From Homarus americanus (taxonomy: Eukaryota; Arthropoda; Malacostraca; Decapoda; Nephropidae), in the NCBI RefSeq assembly GCF_018991925.1, contig NW_024735416.1, positions 1 to 64,000 on the forward strand: a stretch of DNA of 64,000 nucleotides. Direction: 5' to 3'. Below the pieces are notes generated by a model. It was not told where the DNA came from. It worked only from the letters and a program-made list of their open reading frames with translations, and did not search any database. Of the stretch, positions 34,128 through 53,059 are shown one piece after another. Numbering within the stretch: position 1 is the stretch's first letter; every line of letters starts with the position of its first letter. The position numbers were made by a program, and so were the translations under genes.

Positions 34128-35465
34128 ATATAAGAACATAAGAAAATAAGGAGTCTGCAATAGGCCGGTTGGCCTGTGCAATGTGCATGGCAGCTCCTGT
34201 CGAGAGTTACTACCACTCTCTATCATCCATGAATCTATCTAGCCTCCTTTTGAAACTTTCCAGAGTTCCCGCACTTACTACAAAGCTGCTAAGCTTGTTC
34301 CACTCGTCCACCACCCTATTTGTGAACCAGTTTCTTCCTATCTCCCTCCTAAACCTAAACTTATCCAACTTGAATCCGTTGCTCCGAGTCCTATCCTGCT
34401 CGGATATTATAAGAACTTTATCTATATCCCCTTTATTGATTCCTTTCACCCACTTAAATACTTCTATCATATCTCCCGCACTCTTCGTCTTTCTAGGGAA
34501 TGCAAGTTAAGTTTCTTTAACCTATCCTGATATGGAAGGTTTCTAAGTCCCGGAATCATTTTTGTCAATCTTCGCTGCACCGACTCTAGTGAATTTATAT
34601 CCATTCTATAATAAGGGCACCAGAACTGAACCGCATAATCGAGGTGCGGCCTGACTAGCGCAAGATATAGTTGCAATAAGACCTCTGCACTCTTGTTACT
34701 TACACTTTTAGATATAAAACCCAATACTCTGTTTGCCTTATTTCGAACATTAACGCACTGTTTTCTAGGCCGCAGGTCCGGGCTTACAAATACCCCTAGG
34801 TCTCTTTCACAAGTCGACTTCTCTAGGTTGATGTTGTTAAGGCTGTATACATTATCAGTATTTGTTCTTCCAATATTAAGTACACTGCACTTGCTGGTGT
34901 TGAATTTCATTTGTCATTTTTCAGACCACCCCTGCAGTTTATTTAGATCCTCCTGTAATACATTTGCATCCTGCCCTGAATTAATCTGCCGCCCTATTTT
35001 GAAGTCATCCGCAAACTTGCTTATGTCACTGCTGATCCCAGTATCTAGATCGTTTATGTAGATTATGAACAAGAGTGGGCCTAGTACTGACCCCTGGGGA
35101 ACCCCACTGGTTACACGGCCCCACTCAGATTTAACACCATCTACGCTGACCCTCTGCGTTCTATCGGTGAGCCATGATTTTATCCAATTTAAAACTTTCC
35201 CCTCGATACCATGAGCCTTAATTTTTCTCAGAAGCCTCTGATGCGGTACTCTGTCAAATGCTATGCTAAAGTCTAAGTAAATAACATCGTAATTTTCGTC
35301 ATTATCTACTACCTCGAAGACTTTCCTAAAAACGTCAGCAGATTTGTTAGACAAGATTTTCCCTTCGTAAACCCATGTTGAGAGTCGTAGATTAATTTGC
35401 TTTTCTCTAGATGCTATCTGCTATATTTGATTCAAGAAATTTCCCCACTACTGACATGAACGAAA
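34128..35465 (-). mobile_element. CR1/Jockey-like LINE, broken RT ORF
   Basis: Minus strand. From the right: QHGF-type block (frameshifted near 35360), YLDFSIAFDRVPHQRLL, SGVPQGSVLGPLLFIIYIND, KFADDFKI (catalytic FADD), then CERDLGVFVSPDLRP, RPHLDYAVQFWCPY, LHSLERRRVR, RTRSNGFKLDKFRFRREIGR and NRVVDEWNKLS. Defects visible: a Trp-to-stop change near 34911, a one-base loss near 34495 and the frameshift near 35360. The endonuclease part is absent. Its 3' end (ATAAGAACATAAGAAAATAAGG) joins the Penelope fragment at 34128. Confidence 0.9.
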
Positions 35466-37070
35466 TGTTCGTTTAACAAAAGCGTTTCAGTTTAGTTACA
35501 GGAGGAGGAGGCGGCAAGAAGTGGACATACAAGTTATCGATGAATCGTTGATTTTCACAATGGTTGGAATGTGTTCTTCTCGTAGCTATTACTGAGAGGT
35601 GGTACAGGCTGGATACAGTTGTGGGGGGTGGGCATACTTGTTTCTTAAAAAGTACAAGTAGAATTTTGTGTGTGCCTGTGTGTCAGCGCGCGCGTGCGTC
35701 ACAGGAAGTGCAAGGGGTGGGGCTCTTATCTTAGTCAGGACGATAGACAGACGCCTCTATATGCTAACAACCGTTACCCGCTGACACTCAGTTTGCCGAC
35801 ATCTATTTGATGACACACACACTATCTGACCCCTAATTGCTAATGACAATGAGCTGGCATACACAAGCCGACTTCTATTTGCTGACGCACACTAACTGAC
35901 TACACTTCCTGATAGACAGTTACAGTCATCGCCTAATGACGCCCGAAAAGCAGGTGCCACTTTTCCACAAAGGTGCCTGGCGAAGTGGCACTTTGTGGGT
36001 CATATTTGTTTACCTACTGACCTTGATAGTTAGCGGTACATGGTGAGTAGGATGTTCAATCCAATATCGTCAATACGTGTCAGTTTGTCTCTCTTATTCA
36101 TTAAGAGTTATGTTGGTGTGTAATCACAAAAAGAAAGAAGAGATTCCAGTCACGAAGTGTTGTCAAGTCACTGCTACAACTATTGTTTGTCTATTTACTT
36201 CGTCAGACTCCGCTGTACGTACGACTCGCCACAGAGAGACTTGTTGCCATGTCTTGAGATGGAGAGTAGTGGCAGGACCCCTTCTCCCTCTCATGATTTC
36301 ATTTCTCCCTCTTAATCGTCACACAGTTGTTGTTCGTCATTTAAGCGCATTAACATTCAGAGTAAGTGTGTGGATTACACTCTTCATCTGGTTTATCCTC
36401 CTGGGCCTTAGTCAACCTTTTTAAAAACCTTCAACTCGTCCTCTCCTTCCAAATAGCGCCCTCATCAATCTGTCTCAACTTACTATACTCTTTTCAGCTC
36501 CCCATTATCCCCGAATGTTCTTCTGTACGACTTCACCTCCCCCGATCCTCCTTCATCGCCTCCTGCGTAATAAAATGCTCTCCAATGTTAATTGAGTGTA
36601 AGTTCCACAGTGGCCGATCGTCCTTCGAGGAGGCCAAGGTTTACTATTTATAGATAGGCGGCTTCCCTCCCCGGGAATTAAGGGAGTACGCATCCGAAAT
36701 GGCCCTTGTTCTTACCAGTCATGGGGCCTCAGACTATATACACTCCTAACCTTTAATGAGTAACAGATCTAATAAACCCCATTTTAATGGTTAGGTTACG
36801 CTTGGTTAGTCTATTAGGAAACAGAGGGCGGGGACCCCGACCTTTACAGCAGTGACATTTGTTAAACTCATGATAGCGAGTTTGTTGGGTTTTGGTTCAT
36901 CGTGTATACAACTCCGTTCGGTAATAGTTATGGTGAACATCTCACCGGGTTACTCCGTGTCTGCAGAGCAGCAAGGTGGTACAAAGCATTCACACCATAA
37001 CTAGCTCCTGGTGCCGCAAGGCATCAGTGTAATTGAGGATTTGTAGAAAAACTTTGTTTTTCTCAAGGTA

Positions 37071-37324
37071 CAGTCTCGTTCAATATTCTTCGAACACTAC
37101 TGGAGACAGCTGGAAACTCAAGGCCGTTTGTTTGCTATAGTACGTAGTAAAAATTATGAATGAATGTAAGAGGTTATCTGTGATTGGTTACTTAGTTCCC
37201 CGTTGCTTAATTAATGGTTGGGCTTTGTTGTTTTGTATCATATTATACTACGTACTATAGTAAACAAGTGGCCTTGAGTTGCCAGCTGTCTCCAGCAGTG
37301 TTCGAAGAATCTTGAAGGAGACTG
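37071..37324. mobile_element. MITE with ~80 bp TIRs between genes A and B
   Basis: 254 bp between TA dinucleotides (37069-37070, 37325-37326). The arms match for about 80 bp with few mismatches: both ends start CAGTCTC and share TTCGAACACT, GGAGACAGCTGG and TATAGTACGTAGTA. A short AT-rich centre separates them. Confidence 0.85.
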
Positions 37325-37584
37325 TACATGTAGACGGTGTGTGTGTGTGTGTGATACTCTCCTGGGGCAGTTATGATCTACTGCGGTTCTTCTATGTTTA
37401 GCCGAGATCACCTCCATCTTACGAAGGGAAGGTACAAGTCTGGCAACACTGGTGTACCCGTTTGGGGTAATGCTGAGGATTATGAGTATCATGCTAAATG
37501 ATCAGCATTCAACGTGGTTCTTTGACAGTATTACTTTGTGATTTAAAACAAGTAAGAAATTAGAGTATTGGTGAACATGTTGAC

Positions 37585-37711
37585 CATAATTGAGTACTGA
37601 CAACCGAGGCTGTGTAAAGGACAAGCGTACCGGAGTCGCCCAGGGACAGCTCTCTCACACATCCTGTTGGTGAAGAGCCGTGTAGGATCCCTGCAGTTAC
37701 TGCCTGACGCT
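37585..37711 (+). promoter_or_regulatory. Conserved upstream block of gene B
   Basis: Mirror partner of the block at 30698-30824; the 24-base identical core is 37594-37617, ending 577 bp before the gene B ATG (561 bp in gene A). Sub-blocks CCATAAT, GGACAAG, CTGTTGGTGA and TGCCTGACGCT are collinear. Confidence 0.7.
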
Positions 37712-38193
37712 AGTCAAATTTTCACCATTCATTGTCTCCGCTCGATTCCTGCTTCAGCTTACCCTCAAAGAAAACAATGGGGACGAAGTGACGGACTCTC
37801 GCGGTTCATTCAGATCTTTATTTAAAGTTATTTCAACAAACGGGAGAATGTTCTTCGTTATCGTGTTTGTGATCACTTTTGCCTCTGTTGTCATATGGCA
37901 GTTTGGCTAGTAGGGAAAGCCGAAACTGTTTTCACTATAACGTCAGAAAAATATGAGAAGAGACGTCGGGGCAGACTTGGCTGAAGTCACACATACAAAC
38001 ACACCCATGAAAAAATAATCTGTAGAGTATTTCACAAGATAAATGTGTTCACAGATTAAGTGACAGATACAGTATGTTGAAGAAACAAACATTGTTCTGA
38101 CGCGGACAATTACAAGTCTATCCGAGGCGTAAACATCATAAAGGAACCTGCTGCCTCCCGTGTTCCACCCCTCTCACTGGTGGACGCTACACC

Positions 38194-44122
<5,929 letters not shown>

Positions 44123-44945
44123 TGCCTTAGTGACTTATTCTTGTCAGATACAGTCTAGCTATTCTAGCTTAAACCAAGACCACTCTTAACTTAAAGCTAA
44201 CTCCACACATGACTTAGCTGCCTTGAAGACAGGACTTGGACAACTCAAAATAATGTTTAGCGGAGTCAAAAAACAGGATCCAACTAAATCCTATCTTGAG
44301 TCAACTCTTAACACTGCTTAGATGACTCAAAACAAGATGTCGGCTCAGTCTGAAACCTCGGGTAACACACTTGCTTAGATGATTTAGAGGTAGAACGCAA
44401 GACGAACCTCAGAATTTAAGTGAAACACAAATTATCTTACATAAACAATTAATCTAAAATTCGGTTAATTTATGACAAAATTCAGCACAATAAGACTGAG
44501 GACGCGACATATTTAAGACATAACCTTTCTAAATGAAGTCGAGACTCAACCATAAATAGGGAAATAATCTGAAGTTGGACCATTATAAAATTAAATACTG
44601 TTATCATCTCATAGGAAAACTGTCAACATTACACACATCTGTTTATTATATCTGAGGACCTGACAACTTGACGTAAAGATGTAAACTATTCTGAACATTG
44701 TTGTTTGTTCCCCTTGATCTGTCTCTACACTTTCCACACTTGTCTTGAACCTCCCATAGCTAATAGATGTATTCTAGTATTTCTAAACAATTTACAGCCA
44801 TCAGGTAAACAAGACAGACGCACATAATAGCTATACTTACAATAAAAAAAAAGTATTTCGCTTTGCATGTATGATTCGTTGTATTCTGTATATGCAATGA
44901 TGTAATAAAGTTCACCCCTTATCTCGACCTATACTGAATAAAGCC
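44123..44945 (+). other. Gene B 3' UTR with candidate poly(A) signals
   Basis: AT-rich, non-coding. AATAAA occurs at 44841, 44904 and 44937, any of which could end the transcript. From there to 46.3 kb I see only a short GA-rich tract (45105-45190) and no gene. Confidence 0.6.
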
Positions 44946-46336
44946 TTGACCTATATCTTACAAAAGTTGGAAGGCGTTTTTTTAAATAATTATGACAGGA
45001 TGATCCATAAGTCACTTTCCTCTCCTCCAGTTATAGGGTCGAGTTATTAGATGGTACAAGCTGAGGAGCTCTCATGGGCGAGTTATAATGCTGGGTGTCG
45101 CGTATGAGGAGGAGGAGAGGGGGGAAGCGGGGATAGGGGTAGAAATGGAGAGGAGGGGAGGAAGGAGAAAGGTGGAGAGAGGAGGCCGGAGATGATAACA
45201 AAAAAAGCATGAAAAATAAACAGTATCCTCACGATAAAGCCACACACACACGTTCAAATTTTCAAGCAACAACTACCCAATCCACTGAAAACAATAAGAC
45301 ATAAATTCCACAAAACGTCATACCAGTATTTGAGTGAGGAGCCGGAAAAAAAAGTTCAATTGGACGGTAATCAATCCACTGACCAACTGCAAATGATTCC
45401 ACTCAATATTACCGTCGGGCGGATTCACCAATGGAACCTTTTGCTCTATCCTGCAGCTAGGTTAGTAATAATTGTAATCTATCCTTACATCAGGGCAAAA
45501 CATATAAAAAGAAACGTGAAGCCACAACAAGAATAGGAATTGTAATATGAACCATCACAAACAACAAACACCCAGCAAGAGAAGGCTTAAATTATGGAGC
45601 CTCGTATCGCCTCTAGAATGTAAACTGTTACTTCCTAGTGTGGCCAACCTCCCCTTCCTGCCCCCCCCCCCTCCTCCCCCAGTTAACTCTGTCTGTCTGC
45701 CTCCAGCTCTCTTTTCCTCCTTACGAACCTACCAAAGTAGTATTAGAAGAAGGTGAAACATCAGGCATTTGTGCGAGAAATCAGCATAATTTAAATATGT
45801 TTTTTAATGGTTTATCTTATACGCACTTCCAAAAGCGTTCTCTCTCTTATTTATAGAAAACGATTACACTTGTGCCGAAAATTTACCACTAACTTAAGTA
45901 TTCAGTACGAGCCACGTTTTATTTGACTAGTGCTTATTCCATTTCATATCTCCTTATAGAGTTAATGAAGATTTGTTCTTTTCTTTATTTCATGTAAACA
46001 TTTCGTCGGTAATGTAGAACAAATGTTTAATAACGTTATTTGTAAGAACAAGATTATCTGTCCGACGGATGGTCATACTTGGCGGCATTAATGAGAATGT
46101 GGAACAAGGTAATAATTTAGTATGATCAAGGAAAGCCCAAGAGCGCCATTACAAGCTTTACACTCGCTTCACACCGCATTAGCAACGCGACCAGCGATGT
46201 CTAGGCTTTTACCTTGAAGTCTTAACTCTGCCTACCGAGACTTAACCTCCGGATCTCATGAAGATTAGGAACCTCCACTTATTTTATCCGATGATTAAAC
46301 ACTACTGCTAGTTTACAATATTGTCATGTGCTGTTT

Positions 46337-46339
<3 letters not shown>

Positions 46340-46375
<36 letters not shown>

Positions 46376-46398
46376 CATAATAATAATAATAATAATAA
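46340..46398. repeat. (AAT)n microsatellite
   Basis: About 19 AAT units with one interruption (ATC). Confidence 0.95.
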
Positions 46399-46645
46399 GA
46401 ATGTGATTAATGAGCAAAGGATCAACTTGATTCGGTTCTGGTCAATGTGACTGGTATCTCGAGAACACAAGATGCCTCGTCTTGCCAAACACCCTGTCGC
46501 AAGTGGGACACAACTCGTCAGAATATGGGTTATAATCACACACAATTTCATTAAAAGCTTTGTTTCCTGTGTATGTTAAAATTATCTTCTTCATAAAGCC
46601 AGACGCACAGTGGACACAACCCCAAGAAACCTGAACGAGAAAATA

Positions 46646-46864
46646 CTAAACCCATCCGAAGGGTACAAATAAGGTTCCTTTATACTCCTGATCAAAAATC
46701 TTGTTCAGCTCGTTCTTAGTTGTCGCGTTCACAGCTCTAACACACAGACGCAACCAAGGACGAACAGACACCATCTCCAGGTGCCCCCCGGCAACGCGGC
46801 TGAGAACAAGTGCGAGAAGTAGTATACACTTCCTGGTTAAGACTGACTCCCGCTGGTAACACAA
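46646..46864 (-). CDS. Candidate small ORF with signal-like N-terminus
   Basis: 72 codons on the minus strand. CILLLALVLSRVAGG looks like a signal peptide, followed by LRLCVRAVNATTKNELNKIF, which shares VRxVNAT with exon 2 of genes A and B (YVRMVNATS, YVRVVNATS). It may be a chance ORF, a small secreted peptide, or a remnant of a third family member. No splice context or second matching exon was found. Confidence 0.25.
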   Translation of the reverse strand: MCYQRESVLTRKCILLLALVLSRVAGGHLEMVSVRPWLRLCVRAVNATTKNELNKIFDQEYKGTLFVPFGWV

Positions 46865-47029
46865 GACAAGTACAGTACTGTACTGTACTCTGAGGGTGAC
46901 TTATACGAGTACCACACCACCAACGCCAGGAACTTTCCCACGGGTGGCAGCTGAGCCACGCCTTGATATACTGCCACCACTCCCGTCAATACCTTCCCTG
47001 GAATGCTCAATAGTTTATTGAGTAATGGA

Positions 47030-47540
47030 CCAGAGGGTCAGGAAAGTCAAGAAGATACCAGAGGAGGTTAGGAGGGGGCCAGGCAGGGTCAGGAAAGGGC
47101 CATAGAGGGTCAGGTGGGCCAAGAAAAGTCAGAAAGTTTACCAATGGACCAGAGAAGTTTAAGGAAGGCCCAGAGGGGGTCAGGAGGAGATAAGGAAGGG
47201 TAAGCAAAATAAGGAAGGAGTCATGTAGGGTCAGGAGAATCAGGAAGATCCCAAAGTCAGGCAGGAGTCAGAAAGAACCAGAAAAACCAGGAAGAAAAGC
47301 AGAACCAGAAGGTCAGCAGGGGTAGGGAGGGGAATAAGATCTCGGGGGGCTGTTTGGGGTCAGTCAGGGATCAGTGTGTGTGTCGGGCAGGTCTGGAATG
47401 GTCAGGGAGGGACAGGGGGGGGTAAGGGAGGGTCGGGGAGGGACATGTAGGTCAAAGATACCGGCAGGGAAAGGAAAAGGGAGAGAATCAAGGGGGATTA
47501 TAGGGAGACGAAAGAGGGCCAGGAGGTGAGGGAGGGTAAA
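47030..47540. repeat. G/A-rich degenerate repeat tract
   Basis: Irregular reiteration of GGTCAGGAAGG/GGGTCAGG-like words over 0.5 kb, strongly purine-rich on the plus strand. No fixed period visible. The 1 kb that follows has no recognised feature. Confidence 0.7.
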
Positions 47541-48556
47541 GGAAAAGACCTAATTACTAAGTCAGGATAGATGCTTCCACAAGTATGAAACTGGGAGATA
47601 AGATAGATGTAGTGACAACCGCGATACGTTTCATTTAACGAATAAGTAAATTAATATAAAAAAAAGCATAATTTTTTACTGTAACCGACACAGACTACAA
47701 TGTCGGTCAGAAAGTAACTCCTTAAATTTAGTACACACCCGCAGGATAAATATTGAAAAAAAATATTACATTAAAATATAAAATCCATCTTGGGAGTGAC
47801 GTACAGTAACCCTGGGTAAGTGTTTGTGTATTGTTATTCTGAAAATCTCTCTACTTGTATCTATAATGTTCTCTCAAACTATAAAATCAAAATCTATGAG
47901 AGAATCATCCGGGCTACATGTTCACCGTACACCACCCACCAGACGCTCTCTCACGACACACAATACCCGGAGTTGTGATGGCCTGTGTCCACTCCCCGTG
48001 ACAGTGGCCACCATCTTAGTCACCAAGACACTGACCTTAAGGCATCGTGAAGTTACCATTCAAATGAGGCTATTAACATCTTACCTGGTGATGTAAAAGT
48101 GACCTTATTCGTCTCTCTGGTAAGGCTCGTTATCCCGTGGAGGGGCGTCATGAGTATTTAGACCGGTGGGGATTGTTGTGTAAGTAGCGTGATGCTGAGG
48201 GGTGTATACAAGGCTCTGTTGTCCCCCCGTGAAAATAACAAGAGCTTGACCGCCGACTCCATACGGGCTCTAAGGTACCCTCACTTACATCGTCCTAAAA
48301 TTACTTCTCACTTAACTGCTCGCCTCTAGAGTCTACATAAAACTAACAAAGGATGATTCGGTATTTCAAACAATGGTGGTGGTGATGTAGAGGTGCCGTG
48401 GGTGTGTCCTGGGCAGTGGTGTGTGTTGATGAGAAATAAAGGAGACAAGTATGTGGGGCGCGGGAATGTGAGGCGGGTGTTGTGTTGTGTCCCGACACTG
48501 ACCATTGCTGGGCTCACCTCCTCCTCCTCCTCCTCCCCCGCCCCCACACCACTCAA

Positions 48557-48886
48557 GGTCTGTCAACATCCCACAAGGTGTGCCAACATCCCACAAGGTG
48601 TGCCAACATCCCACAAGGTGTGTCAACATCCCACAAGGCGTGTCAACATCCCACAAGGTGTGTCAACATCCCACAGGGTCTGTCAACATCCCACAGGGTC
48701 TGTCAACATCCCACAAGGTGTGTCAACATCCCACAAGGTGTGCCAACATCCCACAGGGTCTGTCAACATCCCACAAGGTGTGTCAACATCCCACAAGGTG
48801 TGCCAACATCCCACAGGGTCTGTCAACATCCCACAAGGTGTGTCAACATCCCACAAGGTGTGTCAACATCCCACAAGGTGTGTCAA
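48557..48886. repeat. 20 bp minisatellite
   Basis: About 16 head-to-tail copies of TGTCAACATCCCACAAGGTG with a few variants (GTGCC for GTGTC, CAGGGTC for CAAGGTG). The unit lacks stops in any frame and is not a multiple of three, so all three plus frames are open for 130-165 codons. These are repeat artefacts. Confidence 0.97.
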
Positions 48887-49039
48887 ATGATACAGTATGG
48901 TAATGTTTCTGAAATGGGTAAGTGGGGGTGTCAGGTGCACGAGTGACGGGAGAGGAGCGGCAGCTGGATGGTTCAGTTTTCTGGTACAGATAGATAACAT
49001 TATACTATGGACTATCTCCCACGCCCTCCCCGACATCAC

Positions 49040-49290
49040 TTAGTCGCCATTTTCCCCTACCATCCTTCCCATTTCCCCTACCATCCTTCCCATTTTCCCC
49101 TACCATCCTTCCCATTTTCCCCTACCATCCTTCCCATTTTCCCCTACCATCCTTTCCATTTTCCCCTACCATCCTTCCCATTTCCCCTACCATCCTTCCC
49201 ATTTTCCCCTACCATCCTTCCCATTTTCCCCTACCATCCTTCCCATTTTCCCCTACCATCCTTTCCATTTTCCCCTACCATCCTTCACCT
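49040..49290. repeat. ~22 bp C-rich minisatellite
   Basis: Around eleven copies of a unit containing CCCCTACCATCCTTCCCATT, 20-23 bp, decaying after 49290 into CCATCCTTC-like sequence up to about 49370. Confidence 0.93.
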
Positions 49291-49379
49291 CCACCCCACT
49301 ATTCTTCCCATCCTCTCCATTCTTCCTCCCATCCTCCCCCACCATCCTTTTCATCTCTCCCCACCCCTCCAGGGCCGTG

Positions 49380-51838
49380 ACATGGGGTGTTCACACCACC
49401 GTCGGGTCGGTTTTGGTTAAGAAATCATTAGGCTTTTCGGTTCATTTGTTACAGATGGCTTTTGAACGCGTCGAGTAATTCGGAAATTTTGGTGCGCTCT
49501 CGCGTTCCAAAAATATTAACAGTACAATATATATCTACTAAAATAAATGAAATGCCATCCCCAAAAATAATAATGATAAACGAATTATCAAAATATAGAA
49601 TTAAGATCAAACATAATAAATAAATAAATAAATAAAATAAATATAATACAAATAGAAAATAAGTAACGAAATAAGTATAAACGCTAAAGTAGAGGCTTCC
49701 TTACTTTTACCGCGGTGTCAGATGGCAAGAAAACAAATGAGAATCTATTTACAAGAGAAAAGGGGAGGACTAGTGGCGGCGCGGCGTAAAAAAATGGGAG
49801 GTGAAGGAGTCCGTCTCACCTTAACACTAAAAGTTTCATGCCCCTCGAACCTACAGGAAAAACCTAATGACAACTCTCATTTATCCTCCTGGGAACCACA
49901 TTCCTCGCTCGCTCTTGCTCGCTGACAAAATTTCCAGCTCATTTTTCCCAAACAAACTCTATAAAGGGCAGAATAACGCCAAATTGCCCGCATATTTTCT
50001 GTATATCCGCTATATAAGGGATAGAATAGCCACAAAATTGTCCGAGTAAAAAAATATATATGCAAAAATACCCAAACAATATTTCTTTAGTTTTCAGTGA
50101 TATATTTATTATTATTGGTTATGCGTTAGAGATCATCCAATGTCAGTGGCCGCTCAATCCTACCGAGTCTGTCTATAATGTAAACCACAGTACAACGATA
50201 ATTTTGTGGACCCCGACGACAGTTCAGAAATCGCAAGGCTGATCAAAGTTTACGGTTGCAGGAAAGTGATGCGTCAGTCCTAACAGACTCAAATCGAACC
50301 TAACTTAACCATTAAAATTCAGACCCATTACTAGTAGGATCCATTAGTATTAGACCCTATTAAATTGGGCCCCAAACCTCGTTGCCTATTACGTCTCCAA
50401 CTAGGTTCCTCTTGCGCACCACTGCCATGTCTCCTGCCTGGCGTCGTGACCTATGACAGAAGGAGGCTCCCACGAGGTGTCCAGCAAGAAATATGACCCA
50501 ATACTCGAGGGGCGCGGCTCTCAGTCCAAATGGAGTTTCAGACTACTTGTTATGGCAGTGTCTCCTTACCTTTTCATCGTTTTTTCGGCCGCCTCACTGG
50601 TGTGGTAGCTTAAGTAACAAACGCGGCCCCGAAAGAAAAATAGATGGACGCAGGTGAGTTTTCCTGGTGATGCCAAGGAACAACCTGCCACTGCCAGTTC
50701 CTCCCTCTGGCAGCACCGTCCTCCTCTCCTTCTCTGACTCACCTGTACTCCCTCCTTCACCCAATACCGACTCCCTTCACCGCTACGAGACACCCACCCA
50801 CCACACACTCCCATTAGGGTGTAAATACGCAACATGTCACAGTATCTAAGGGGACACAGACGACACAGTACGTATGACAGGCATTGTGTACATCTTGGGT
50901 GACTCGACTCCATTTCGTAAGAAACCACAAAACCTACCCATTTTCGGCACACACGTAAAGGATTTGAACCTTCATCATTATGTCTCTTTGTATGGATAAT
51001 ACTCTGCCACAACAGCAGGGGGGGAGGGGGGTGGGGTGGGACGCGTATGTGGACCTGGTCACTTTCACACACCTGATCATAGACAGTCCAGAAAATAAAG
51101 GAAAACAATAGCAATTATTTTCTTTATAAATGAATAAGACAACATACACTTAGTTGCAGTGGAGTCCGAGTGTAATGTTGACACCCAATGAACCGGATGT
51201 GCTCTCGTGACACACTAGTTACGGGTACAAATTTATCATAACCATATGAAATCCGGATCTTGAACGACGAACGGCATGACGTTATCTCGCACCTGGCTTG
51301 TAATGATATCGACAATACTGCTTCAAACATCAGTAGTCCAGGTATCAAACTAATATTTATTAATACGATCATCATCATCGGATCCCACTGTCTATCACCT
51401 TCGTCGCATTCATGATTGACTTTCATTAAGACGCGTTAACTAAAGGATCAGAAAAATAATAAAAGGTATATAACCAAAATTTTACATAAAAAGAAAACCT
51501 TTAGAAAAACGTTTAGATAAGGTAGAATCCTAATTTAATTTCGATAAGTTGTTTTATTGTTTTAGCCAAAGTTAATCAGTTGAGAGAGAAGTATTTATCG
51601 TAAGAACCTCTGAGGATGTGGCAGCTCCTACAGGACACCCAGGGAGGAGGACTACCATTCCCAGTGTCATGGTGGGCGGCAGGTGATGGAGGAGAGGTAA
51701 AGGAAGGACGTGTGGGCGTGGCGTGTAGGGGCGTGTGGTGTGGGTGTGGCGTAGTGGGCGTGCAGGAGTGGCTGTGGTGATTCCTCTTCACTGCCACACA
51801 CATCGCTCGGTTCTTTCCTCTTTGCATCTCCATATAGA

Positions 51839-51840
<2 letters not shown>
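49380..51840. other. Intergenic, nothing recognised
   Basis: Short A/T-rich runs (AAATAAAT near 49620) and isolated ORFs of 60-180 codons without domain, signal or splice evidence. Confidence 0.55.

Positions 51841-51841
<1 letters not shown>

Positions 51842-51875
<34 letters not shown>
51842..51875. repeat. (GT)n microsatellite
   Basis: About 17 GT units; further (CA)n tracts lie at about 51993-52012 and 52792-52816. Confidence 0.95.
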
Positions 51876-51877
<2 letters not shown>

Positions 51878-52356
51878 CGTCAGTCAAAAGTTGAGGGTCA
51901 GTGGCTCGAGTGAGGCAGACTGGGGTCCTTTTTACGGTTTATCCTTCCATTGTCCTCCAGCTGATTAATGACTCTCACCAACACTCCGCTTACACACACA
52001 CACACACACACACGTTGGGGTGTTCAATCATCAGGAGCACTAAGCTACACCATGAGACACACACGACAGACATAATGGGCATTATTTCCCACTACAATTA
52101 AAATGTCCCGTTAATAATTATCTTTCACTCACTGGTCAAAGTCCTTTCACTGGTCACTGTAAGAAATTCCTTCGCAACAGAAAAAAGCGGCTGGTTTTCT
52201 CTCGAGAATTTCATCACGTAACTGTACAATACCACCAACACTTTTTGTGGGTCACAGTTCAGACTATTGTTTACCCTTTACTCGCCAGATGGCAGCACTA
52301 AACCCAACTGGAATTTACCGTCTGTTGTATTCTTACGTGAATTTTACACTGTACCT

Positions 52357-52487
52357 AACCAAACCAAACCAAACCAAACCTAATCAAATCAAATCAAATC
52401 AAATCAAACCAAACCAAACCAAACCAAATCTAACCAAACCTAACCTAACCTAACCTAACCAAACCAAACCAAATCTAACCAAACCTA
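52357..52487. repeat. Pentanucleotide array AACCA/AATCA/CCTAA
   Basis: A mosaic of AACCA, AATCA and CCTAA pentamers. At 52437-52460 the unit is CCTAA, the arthropod telomere repeat (TTAGG) on this strand, for about four to five copies. The block looks like sequential mutation of one pentamer. Confidence 0.9.
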
Positions 52488-53059
52488 AAGTTTTACATCC
52501 TTTCAAGAGCACTACTGAAAAAAAAGGTCACATGGCCATTACAAAAAAAAAAAAAACTCGGTCGGAGGAAGAATTACCCAACACCTATAATGGTCTCTAG
52601 TGTTCCTTCTCTTTTGGGTACTGAGGGGCCACGAGTCTAACAGGGCACTAATTGGAAGGGTCTCTGTACCTGCTGTTCTTTATTAGTCTCTCTCAGGTGT
52701 GTGGCTCCTTGTGGATCTTGCCTTCCATGTTGTTCGTCTGCTTGTGGCTCACTGTCACAGCCCGACACGGAAAAGGGAATATAATATCGCCCACACACAC
52801 ACACACACACACACACGTCATACCTCCAGGTGTTGTCCATGTAGGAGGGTTTTATTTTTTTCATACGATTTTTTTTTTTTTAAGACGGATTGATTTTTTT
52901 TTCGTCAAACTCAGGTCTACATGAGAGTGTGTACCAGTGCGTCAGTAGTAGTGTCGACATGTGTGTACGTGTGCAGTGAGGAACACGTGTGGTGACGAGT
53001 ATCAGTGACACTTTGACGCAATTTTGGTGAGACTTCTTGAAGCAATCTGACATCGCCAC

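Noticed and set aside
35940..36000. GTGCCACTTTTCCACAAAGG / GGCACTTTGTGGG inverted similarity
   Set aside because: Too short and imperfect to call an element or a regulatory hairpin.
36077..36653. Overlapping plus ORFs of 115 and 95 codons
   Set aside because: No domain, no homologue in the mirrored region of gene A, and no splice evidence.
48393..48946. Three overlapping plus-strand ORFs of 132-165 codons
   Set aside because: They are frames through the 20 bp minisatellite; no signal, domain or splice evidence.
50566..51114. 182-codon minus ORF
   Set aside because: No recognisable domain, signal peptide or splice context; flanked by non-coding DNA and likely chance.
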